Assembly (NCBI GenBank): GCA_964355115.1
Contig: CAYHCQ010000154.1
Coordinates: 1-7,334, forward strand
Origin: JANXZO01 sp964355115
Lineage (GTDB): Bacteria; Bacteroidota; Bacteroidia; Bacteroidales; FEN-979
DNA length: 7,334 nucleotides
Reading direction: 5' to 3'
The notes below the pieces were generated by a model, which saw nothing but the letters and a program-made list of their open reading frames with translations, did no database searches and was not told the DNA's origin. The translations under genes and the position numbers were made by a program. Of this stretch, positions 1 to 5,356 are shown in pieces. The stretch's first letter is position 1. Each line of letters starts with the position of its first letter.

Positions 1-480
1 CCCCTGTTGCCGGATCATACGGAGCGCTTTGGCAAAGGCAATGATGTTGATGATGGCCGGGGTGCCCGCTTCGAACCGGTCGGGGGCATCGGCCCAGATC
101 ACCCAGCCGGCCGAGTAGAGTCTGGCCGTCCCGCCGCCCGCCTGGAACGGGGTCTCCCTGGTGAGCGCTTTCCGTTTGACAGCCAGTGCAGTTACCCCGA
201 GGGAGAGGCCGGTGTCGCGGCCCGACACCAGGGTGTAGCTTCCCGGTGTGAGTTTAGCGGTAAGGAGCGCGGCCCCTGAGGCTGTGCAGAAGATCACGAC
301 ATACTTGCGTTTATCCAGATCCAGGTATTCGAGCACGATCTCCCGCGCCTGTTCGTAAAGATGTGTTGTGGCCATCGAAAAATGCCCCCGGCCGCGGTGA
401 ACATTTGAATAGGTCTCCAGTGCGGCAAAGACACTGCGCTCCAGCCCGGCAAAAGCCCCAGCATTGGGAAATGAGTCCAT
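1..480 (-). CDS. Compact class V aminotransferase-fold (SufS/cysteine-desulfurase-like) protein, N-terminal 160 residues, partial
   Basis: The frame is open from ATG at 480 to the window edge; an in-frame TAA lies eight codons upstream of the ATG, which is the only ATG at this end. Three hallmarks of the class V PLP-dependent aminotransferase family are visible: SNVHRG at residues 25-30, GGGT at 115-118 and RFEAGTP at 135-141. In SufS-type cysteine desulfurases the first motif is near the N-terminus and the last two follow the PLP lysine. Here NVHRG and GGGT are only about 88 residues apart, against roughly 200 in SufS. The stretch VSGRDTGLSLGV (85-96) aligns with the SufS segment SGHKLYGPTGIGI, but where the PLP lysine should be there is Arg-Asp. 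The visible part therefore looks like a class V scaffold without its catalytic centre. A complete domain could follow beyond the edge, so desulfurase activity cannot be asserted. Membership of the fold family is firm; function is not. Confidence 0.8.
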   Translation of the reverse strand, partial: MDSFPNAGAFAGLERSVFAALETYSNVHRGRGHFSMATTHLYEQAREIVLEYLDLDKRKYVVIFCTASGAALLTAKLTPGSYTLVSGRDTGLSLGVTALAVKRKALTRETPFQAGGGTARLYSAGWVIWADAPDRFEAGTPAIINIIAFAKALRMIRQQG

Positions 481-567
481 CAGTAAAATTTAAATACGCG
501 GTATCAGACGTGAAAACCGGGGCTAAGTTACAATTTCGGCTGATACACCTCCCCGGGATACTAGCGT

Positions 568-597
568 GTAACCTTGAAGGTGCCTACAGGCAGTTAC
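568..597 (-). repeat. Nested inverted repeat at the 3' end of the small lipoprotein gene
   Basis: TGCC/GGCA arms around a 4-base loop (581-592) lie inside outer GTAAC/GTTAC arms (568-572 and 593-597), with an 8-base bulge on one side. The element overlaps the TAA stop of the lipoprotein gene. It could be a weak transcript-end structure between that gene and the aminotransferase, but no T-tract follows, so a true intrinsic terminator is unproven. Confidence 0.25.
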
Positions 598-1175
598 GGT
601 TTTTCCCTGATCCAGAACTGGTTGAACGTATCGTCGGCTGCTTCGAAGTAGTATTTCCCGTCGGGAGTTACAACAGCATCGCCAAATGGCGAAGTCCATG
701 AGGTCCATCCCGGCCCGCCGAGCCACCAGTTATTATGAACGAGGATAGAACCCTGACCAATGGTGATAGGATATCCCGTACCATTGATTGTGAGGGTGCC
801 GGTGAAGGCGAAGTTCAACTCTGACGGCCAGTCATCGGTGTTGCTTGGCCAGGTCGCACATACAGCGAATGAGGCATGGGATTTGAACCAGTCGGCAACC
901 CCGCTTGTTTTGTGGCGTCCTGCCATGGCGTCGATCCCCCAACTGGAGCCCTGCGTACCGGTAGAGACCCCGCCCCAGGGCTGTCCGCCTGTAATATTGT
1001 GTTCGGCCAATGCGAAGGAGAGGGGAGGATTACCAAAGTCGGGCGTCAGCAGCACCCAGTTGTCATGCTGGGTTGTATCGACCTCCTCCGGTGGCGGGCT
1101 TTCCTGTTTTTTACAACCGGCCAGACCGGTCGCAATGATGATTGCCAGCAAAATGTTCAGAAAATTCTTATTCAT
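594..1175 (-). CDS. Small exported lipoprotein of unknown function (193 aa)
   Basis: The first 21 residues form a lipoprotein signal peptide: MNKN, a hydrophobic stretch at 5-19 and a lipobox LAGC with the lipidated Cys at 21, followed by Lys-Lys and a Pro/Glu-rich linker (about 24-35). The mature part of about 160 residues is rich in Trp, Gly and Thr. It includes a Trp/Gly cluster near 149-161 (HNNWWLGGPGW) and ends in a short segment resembling a beta-sandwich edge. I do not recognise the family. The ATG at 1175 has a perfect AGGAGG five bases upstream, unusual in this phylum and supporting both the start and active translation. The gene lies 90 bp downstream of the metallophosphoesterase lipoprotein on the same strand, with a hairpin between them. 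It may be co-expressed with it but could have its own promoter. An envelope location is well supported; no role can be given. Confidence 0.85.
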   Translation of the reverse strand: MNKNFLNILLAIIIATGLAGCKKQESPPPEEVDTTQHDNWVLLTPDFGNPPLSFALAEHNITGGQPWGGVSTGTQGSSWGIDAMAGRHKTSGVADWFKSHASFAVCATWPSNTDDWPSELNFAFTGTLTINGTGYPITIGQGSILVHNNWWLGGPGWTSWTSPFGDAVVTPDGKYYFEAADDTFNQFWIREKP

Positions 1176-1180
1176 ATCAC

Positions 1181-1186
1181 CCTCCT
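1181..1186 (-). promoter_or_regulatory. Shine-Dalgarno AGGAGG for the small lipoprotein
   Basis: On the minus strand a run of A is followed by AGGAGG, five bases (GTGAT) and the ATG at 1175. Most other starts in the window have only A/T-rich leaders, as is usual in Bacteroidota, so this canonical site stands out and fixes the start. Confidence 0.7.
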
Positions 1187-1236
1187 TTTTTTAAAAACTG
1201 TTTGCATAAGTTCATATTCATGTTTGTCATATTTAT

Positions 1237-1259
1237 CTGCCTGGAAAAGAATCCGGCAG
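1237..1259 (-). terminator. Hairpin just after the metallophosphoesterase stop, possible terminator or attenuator
   Basis: CTGCC (1237-1241) pairs with GGCAG (1255-1259) and GGA (1243-1245) with TCC (1252-1254), giving an eight-pair stem with one bulged base and a six-base loop. It begins six bases after the phosphoesterase stop codon in the direction of transcription. What follows on the minus strand is A/T-rich (ATAAATATG) rather than a T-run, so it is more likely a processing or stabilising stem or a leaky terminator than a strong intrinsic one. Confidence 0.4.
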
Positions 1260-1265
1260 GTCGTT

Positions 1266-2321
1266 TTACCTGGTAACCGTGAACGTATCAATCAGGATGT
1301 AGTTCCCCAGGCTGCCGCCATAGCTTTTCACCGTTACGGTGCCTCCGGCGATGTCAACCACGCTGTAGTAATAAGTTTTATCGTCATTGTGCACGTTCCA
1401 TGCGGTTTTGATGGCCGGATCGATGACACCGGTGGAAGGGCCGGCGCCGCAGGTGCCGTTGAGAAGCTGAACAACATTGTTCTGCCATGCCGGGGTTGGC
1501 GGTGTGGTTGGTGGATTCGCGGGAATGCTGCTGTCAATGGTCTTGCGGGAATAGAGATGCGAATGTCCGCAGGCATAGATGTCGAACTTGTTTATATCCA
1601 CAAAAGACCAGAGCCTGGTTAGGGTGGTGTCAGCCGCTGATGGCTCCTCCGGGTCGTCGGAAACATAGTAGTAGGGCGTATGAATGAACAGGAATTTGTG
1701 TGTTGCCGTGGTTTGGGCCACCTGTGTTTTCAGCCATGACATCTGGGCATCCTCAATATGACCCCCCAGCCCCAGGTGCATCGTGTCCTTTGACACAAAG
1801 TAGGGATCCAGTACAGCGAAAAAGGAGCTGCCGCCCGGGGAGGTAAAGGAGTATGCCAGGTGGTCATAGCCAGCCGGACCGTTGGTGGGGTTCTCCGAAA
1901 ACACCTTCTGGTACTCCTGCTGGTTGACGAGCAGGGAACCGTAGGCTGCGTGGTGGTGATACAACTCATGGTTGCCGATGGCCGTATAAAGGGGTATCCC
2001 GCTGCCGAGGGGCGCCCACATGTCTTTCCAGGTCTGGAAGGTGTAAACGCTGTTCATATAGCCCCTGTATGACATGTCGCCGCCAAACATGACGAAGGCG
2101 GGCGGGGGGGACAACTGCGCTATTGAGCGGATAATCGGTTTCAGGGCTGTCGTGTCCACCGGGTATCCCATCGAGTCGCCGCGGCTGTCGGCCAGAAAGA
2201 CGAAACGAAGCGTTTCACCCGGGGCGGGAGGCGGGTCGGAGCTGCTTTTTTTGCATGAACCTAAGGCCAGGCCGGAAGCAATGGCCAGTGCCAGAAACAA
2301 AATCCCATTGGTTTTTTTCAT
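1266..2321 (-). CDS. Lipoprotein calcineurin-like metallophosphoesterase (351 aa)
   Basis: This is a predicted envelope-anchored metal-dependent phosphoesterase; the substrate is unknown. Residues 1-23 are a lipoprotein signal with lipobox LGSC (Cys23), then Lys-Lys and a Ser/Pro-rich linker (26-35). The metallophosphoesterase motifs appear in order: ADSRGD with Asp45, GGDMSY with Asp82, GNHE (116-119), IHTP with His214 and GHSHLYSR (252-259). Together they form the expected two-metal site. Motif I reads Asp-Ser-Arg instead of the classic Asp-x-His, so one metal ligand is replaced by Arg47; the arrangement somewhat resembles purple acid phosphatases, whose motif I also departs from DxH. ATG 2321 is chosen because it starts directly with a lipoprotein signal after an A/T-rich leader; a TTG at 2348 would add nine residues. 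The gene follows the receiver gene by 34 bp and is probably cotranscribed. Phosphoesterase fold is firm; substrate and whether it faces the periplasm or the cell surface are open. Confidence 0.92.
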   Translation of the reverse strand: MKKTNGILFLALAIASGLALGSCKKSSSDPPPAPGETLRFVFLADSRGDSMGYPVDTTALKPIIRSIAQLSPPPAFVMFGGDMSYRGYMNSVYTFQTWKDMWAPLGSGIPLYTAIGNHELYHHHAAYGSLLVNQQEYQKVFSENPTNGPAGYDHLAYSFTSPGGSSFFAVLDPYFVSKDTMHLGLGGHIEDAQMSWLKTQVAQTTATHKFLFIHTPYYYVSDDPEEPSAADTTLTRLWSFVDINKFDIYACGHSHLYSRKTIDSSIPANPPTTPPTPAWQNNVVQLLNGTCGAGPSTGVIDPAIKTAWNVHNDDKTYYYSVVDIAGGTVTVKSYGGSLGNYILIDTFTVTR

Positions 2322-2355
2322 AATTTTTATTTTTAGTGTTCGTATCAACTGGGTT

Positions 2356-2724
2356 TCATATGATCCTTCGTACCGGGCCGACCCGGTTTATTTTCATGAT
2401 CTTTTCGGCAAACTCCCGCTTGCCCGCTCCTTTGCAGATCGCCTCCACACCCGTGGCCGGTGATGACATCTCATGGCAATCCATTTTCATGACGATTGTT
2501 TTTTCCGCCGGCCAGCCCACTGCCTTTTTTCCTGGTGCGGTCTGACTGGTCTCCAGCAGGTCCTCATCCACCAGCAGGATGTCTATGGGCAGGTTTTCCG
2601 GGACTTCAGGGCAGAAGTCACCCGGGGAAAGCAGCACCACCCTGAACCCCTCCACCTGTTCCAGCATGGTCTTGAGCCCCTGGCAGTATGTCTGATTATT
2701 GTCGGCAACCCCGATCGTGATCAT
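2356..2724 (-). CDS. Stand-alone degenerate response-regulator receiver-domain protein (122 aa)
   Basis: The protein is a single receiver (REC) domain with no output domain. It aligns without gaps to the N-terminus of the neighbouring LuxR-type regulator: GVADNN (5-10) matches AIIDDH, and DILLVDED (48-55) matches DVVLMDIE, placing the candidate phospho-acceptor at Asp53. KTIVMKM (75-81) matches KVIALTM, and Lys98 fits the conserved lysine with a one-residue gap. Two key positions are changed: the second metal-binding acid is Asn9, and the conserved Thr/Ser is Lys80. Phosphorylation is thus likely weak, altered or absent. It ends at the normal end of helix 5, and the phosphoesterase gene begins 34 bp on, so there is no room for a lost HTH remnant. 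I take ATG 2724; a TTG nine bases upstream is the alternative. A divergent duplicate of the adjacent regulator's receiver is plausible. Domain identity is fairly sure, function inferred. Confidence 0.75.
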   Translation of the reverse strand: MITIGVADNNQTYCQGLKTMLEQVEGFRVVLLSPGDFCPEVPENLPIDILLVDEDLLETSQTAPGKKAVGWPAEKTIVMKMDCHEMSSPATGVEAICKGAGKREFAEKIMKINRVGPVRRII

Positions 2725-2853
2725 CCCTGGCAATTTTAACCGGATGTAAAATTACACAGAGAGGGGGCGTTTGTTGTAGGTGAAACCAATGAAACCGGGG
2801 AGGGAATGACCTGAATTTCACCCGGGGTAAACCCTTAGCCACAGGGATATAAA

Positions 2854-3492
2854 TTATTCGATGGAATATAACTGGTTGCGGATGGCCCAGGCGATGAGCC
2901 CTGCAATGTTGCGCACATCGGCCTTCAGAAACAGGTTGGTTCGGTGGGTCTCGACCGTTTTACAGGAGATATGCAGGCGTTCCGAGATCTCCTGCGAGGT
3001 AAACCCCTGGCAGATCAGGACCATGATCTCCATCTCGCGGAGGGTCAACTCCTCTGTTCCCGCTGATTTTCCCTGGTGCCGGAATGCGAGCTTCTGCAGG
3101 ATCTCCTGGCTGAAGTATGCACCACCCCTGTGCACCTCCCGGATGGCCTGTTCCAGTTCGAATTTGTTTGCCTTCTTGAGGATGAATCCTTTTACTCCCG
3201 CCTGGATCATCTGGGTGTAGTGACCGGTATCGGAGAACATGGTGAGGGCGATCACCTTCAGATCAGGCTTTACTTTCAGCGCCATCTCGGTAGTAGGAGC
3301 GCCGCCGATGACAGGCATTTCAATATCCATCAGTACCACATCCACCTCCATTTCACGCAGTGCCTGCACAAAACGGTTTCCGTCGGAGGTGTCGTAAACC
3401 ACCTCTATACCGTCGATCTGATTTAAAACCAGGAGGAGGCCTTCCCGAAAAAGGTTGTGGTCATCGATGATCGCCAGTCTGATTTTTTCCAT
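2854..3492 (-). CDS. NarL/LuxR-family response regulator (212 aa)
   Basis: This is the cytoplasmic DNA-binding partner of the upstream kinase. A receiver domain occupies residues 3-121 with the full active site: Asp10/Asp11, phospho-acceptor Asp56 in VVLMDIEMP, Thr84 and Lys106. A linker (122-147) leads to a LuxR-type helix-turn-helix (148-210) with the typical LTLREMEIM start, the GFTSQEISERLHIS helix-turn and the recognition segment KTVETHRTN. Length and architecture are normal for the family. ATG 3492 is chosen because it starts right at the receiver (MEKIRLAIIDDH) and lies one base after the kinase stop; an ATG at 3531 would overlap the kinase by 38 bp and add 13 non-domain residues. The target genes are unknown; the intergenic region at 5147-5356 and the genes downstream are obvious candidates. 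Confidence 0.95.
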   Translation of the reverse strand: MEKIRLAIIDDHNLFREGLLLVLNQIDGIEVVYDTSDGNRFVQALREMEVDVVLMDIEMPVIGGAPTTEMALKVKPDLKVIALTMFSDTGHYTQMIQAGVKGFILKKANKFELEQAIREVHRGGAYFSQEILQKLAFRHQGKSAGTEELTLREMEIMVLICQGFTSQEISERLHISCKTVETHRTNLFLKADVRNIAGLIAWAIRNQLYSIE

Positions 3493-3496
3493 TTCA
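3490..3496 (-). promoter_or_regulatory. Kinase stop / regulator start junction (TGAAATG)
   Basis: The kinase TGA and the regulator ATG are separated by a single A, with no Shine-Dalgarno before the ATG. This layout suggests termination-reinitiation coupling, which would keep kinase and regulator in a fixed ratio. It also supports the shorter regulator start. Confidence 0.6.
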
Positions 3497-5146
3497 CAGG
3501 GGTATTTTAATATCAACCGAAATTCCGGCATTCGGAGAACTTATTACAGAAAGGGTTCCTCCAAAGGATTCTACCCGGCTTGTTATATTAGGGATCCCCT
3601 GGCCCAAGTGTTTTCCCGGTGAAGCGGTGAACCCCTTGCCGTTGTCGGAATAACGGATTTCGAGTTTCCCATCGGTTCGTCCGATATCCAGAGTGATCCG
3701 TGTGGCTTCCGCATGTTTCAGGGTGTTGTTGATAAGTTCAGAAATGCTGCGGTAAACCGCAAGTTCGATCTTCGGATCAACGCTGTTGTCAAAATCTGAA
3801 GTAAAGGAGATCTCGTACATTTCATTCGCCATCAGCGGGGCCAATAAATTATTGAGGGCGGTAAGGAGTCCATGTTTTTCAAGCACATGGGGACTGATAT
3901 TATGGGAGATCCTGGATACTTCGTCGATGGCCTCGGAAATCACCATTTGCAGCCGGTTTCGGATGGCCTCCCTGTTTTCGGGCTTTGCATCAAGAAAGGC
4001 CTGGAAATAATGGTTAATGGCCGAAAGAACGGGCCCGAGCCCGTCGTGAAGGTCGCGGGCAATGCGCCTTCGTTCATTGTTTTCCGTCTCCACAACGGCT
4101 TCGATAAGCTTTTGCTTCAGGGCTCCCTCTCTTCTGAGCCTGTAATAGAACAGGCTGAAAACAAAGGCCAGGGTGAGTGTTACAGAGATGATGATCAGCA
4201 GGATGATCTGGCGATGGCTGTATTCATTTTTTTTCTGCTCCTCCCTGATCCTCTGCTCCTTGACAAAAAGGTCGTACCGGGCCGACTGCTCGATAATCTG
4301 ATTGTTCATCCGGTCTTTGTAGAACGCACTCAATAAAAGATTGCACTTGTCCTGATACTCGTATGCCTCCCTGAAATTGCCGGTAGCTGCAAGGACGGTG
4401 GCATATTGGCCATAGATCCGCATATAGAGGTTCCGGTTCTCCTGCAGGGACGAAAGCCGGGTCGCCCTGTCCAGGGATTCCAGTGCGGAACGGTAATCCT
4501 TTTTGCCGATATAGAGGTTGCTCAGGTTGATCAGCGAATTCATTGCCTGGAACGGCATCCCGGCTGCCAGGAAATTGGATACCGATTGTTGCGACAGTTC
4601 GAGGGCCTGGTCGAATTTCCTGCGGCGGATATACTGGAAGCTCAGTTCATTCTGGGAGGCGGCCAGATTGCGTTTGTCGCCGATCCTTTCGGAGAGTTCC
4701 ATGCAAAGCAGGGAGTACTTGACCACGGAGTCGGGATAACTTCCAGCCGGATTGCCGGATTCGTTGTAAAGGGCTGCCAGCCGGTTCCAGGCATAGGCCC
4801 GGTTCTCGTCGGAGAGGGGTGATGGCCGTTCGAGCAGTCCGGAGATCAGGCTGGTCCCCTTGCGGTATTCCTGTTTCTGGCGGTAGGCCTCACAGAGTTC
4901 GATCCTGACATGATCCGCTGCGTCCGTATTTCCTGGCAGTATCGCGATAGCCCGCATCAGCAGCGGGATGGCCTGGTCGGGCAGGGAACGTTCCAGGTAC
5001 CATCGGGCACAGTATTGCAGGGAGTCATGCTTACTCAGCGAATCAGGAACTTCAAAATTTGTCTGAACAATCCTCACCTGGCCGGAAAGGGTCGTTGTCA
5101 GCAAAATTGCCAGGAGAGCCACAACGGTTTTGCAAGGTGGTTTCAA
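3494..5146 (-). CDS. TPR-containing membrane sensor histidine kinase, HisKA_3 type (550 aa)
   Basis: This is the sensor of a two-component system. Residues 1-22 look like a signal peptide with a hydrophobic core at 8-20. Residues about 45-280 are helical TPR-like repeats (for example around LYNESG, LYIGKKDYRSAL and GNFREAYEY) predicted in the periplasm. A charged, coiled-coil-like stretch (285-311) precedes one transmembrane helix (313-336) and a short coil. The dimerisation/phospho-acceptor helix carries ERRRIARDLHDGLG with His367, the HisKA_3 signature. A HATPase_c domain follows: N box ELINNTLKHA (470-479), DNGKGF (501-506) and GQGIPNI (515-521). All catalytic landmarks are intact and no receiver is fused. 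The partner is the regulator encoded one base downstream. No in-frame ATG gives the signal peptide; TTG at 5146 is the best start because an in-frame TAA lies five codons upstream and the next Met is residue 64. The ligand is unknown. Confidence 0.95.
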   Translation of the reverse strand: MKPPCKTVVALLAILLTTTLSGQVRIVQTNFEVPDSLSKHDSLQYCARWYLERSLPDQAIPLLMRAIAILPGNTDAADHVRIELCEAYRQKQEYRKGTSLISGLLERPSPLSDENRAYAWNRLAALYNESGNPAGSYPDSVVKYSLLCMELSERIGDKRNLAASQNELSFQYIRRRKFDQALELSQQSVSNFLAAGMPFQAMNSLINLSNLYIGKKDYRSALESLDRATRLSSLQENRNLYMRIYGQYATVLAATGNFREAYEYQDKCNLLLSAFYKDRMNNQIIEQSARYDLFVKEQRIREEQKKNEYSHRQIILLIIISVTLTLAFVFSLFYYRLRREGALKQKLIEAVVETENNERRRIARDLHDGLGPVLSAINHYFQAFLDAKPENREAIRNRLQMVISEAIDEVSRISHNISPHVLEKHGLLTALNNLLAPLMANEMYEISFTSDFDNSVDPKIELAVYRSISELINNTLKHAEATRITLDIGRTDGKLEIRYSDNGKGFTASPGKHLGQGIPNITSRVESFGGTLSVISSPNAGISVDIKIPL

Positions 5147-5174
5147 GATCAGGAGGATTTAACCCGTGCCGGGA

Positions 5175-5182
5175 TAAAGGTA
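5175..5182 (-). promoter_or_regulatory. Possible -7 box (TACCTTTA) for the kinase operon
   Basis: On the minus strand TACCTTTA matches the Bacteroidota -7 consensus TAnnTTTG at all but the last base and lies about 28 bases before the kinase TTG start. No convincing -33 TTTG lies at the usual distance, so this is only a candidate. Confidence 0.25.
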
Positions 5183-5205
5183 CGATAAATATTCGCTGCA
5201 GTACC
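5179..5205. repeat. Operator-like inverted repeat GGTAC-N17-GTACC
   Basis: Five-base perfect arms (5179-5183 and 5201-5205) flank 17 bases that contain a second, smaller pair CGA/TCG (5183-5185 and 5193-5195). The repeat overlaps the candidate kinase -7 box, where a dimeric regulator such as the LuxR-type protein could act. Arms this short can arise by chance. Confidence 0.25.
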
Positions 5206-5280
5206 ATTGGTCCTTCGGGGAAATATCGGTTCATCGGGCAGGAATAACTTATCAGGATTATTAACGGTCTTGAAGAACAG

Positions 5281-5304
5281 TTTGATTGTTTTACCGATTT
5301 GATT
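5281..5304. repeat. Direct repeat TTTGATT x2, 17-bp period, in the divergent intergenic region
   Basis: TTTGATT occurs at 5281-5287 and 5298-5304. The copies face the same way and start 17 bases apart, about 20-45 bp upstream of the -7 box of the AraC-type gene. AraC-family proteins commonly bind direct half-sites with their two HTH units, so this is a plausible autoregulatory site. No binding is shown. Confidence 0.3.
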
Positions 5305-5326
5305 TCTTTTCATGTGTGTGGCGATA

Positions 5327-5334
5327 TAAATTTG
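5327..5334 (+). promoter_or_regulatory. -7 promoter element TAAATTTG for the AraC-type regulator
   Basis: TAAATTTG matches the Bacteroidota -7 consensus TAnnTTTG at every fixed base and sits 22 bp before the ATG at 5357, which would leave a short leader. A -33 TTTG at optimal spacing is not obvious (the nearest TTTG, 5298-5301, is too far at 25 bp), so the promoter may depend on an activator. Confidence 0.45.
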
Positions 5335-5356
5335 CCGGCTCTAACATAACTTTAGT

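Noticed and set aside
7..701. Plus-strand open frames of 90 and 112 codons near the left edge
   Set aside because: The first is antisense to the aminotransferase-like gene. The second also crosses the intergenic gap and the lipoprotein end. Neither looks like a real protein.
876..1622. 248-codon open frame on the plus strand
   Set aside because: It spans the small lipoprotein gene, the intergenic hairpin and the end of the phosphoesterase gene on the opposite strand. The translation has no recognisable domain, while both minus-strand genes have signal peptides, and the phosphoesterase also has conserved motifs.
2356..2724. Receiver gene as a frameshifted remnant of a full response regulator
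   Set aside because: The domain ends at its natural boundary and the next gene begins within 34 bp, leaving no HTH remnant in any frame.
2725..2853. GGTGAAA/TTTCACC (2779-2785, 2816-2822) and CCCT/AGGG (2832-2835, 2843-2846) as a terminator after the response regulator
   Set aside because: The first pair has a 30-base loop and the second only four base pairs, and neither is followed by a T-run. No convincing terminator or promoter is visible in this 129-bp gap.
3872..4822. Several plus-strand open frames of 138-154 codons
   Set aside because: All lie antisense inside the sensor kinase, whose frame shows TPR, HisKA_3 and HATPase_c motifs throughout; the shadows have no motifs of their own.
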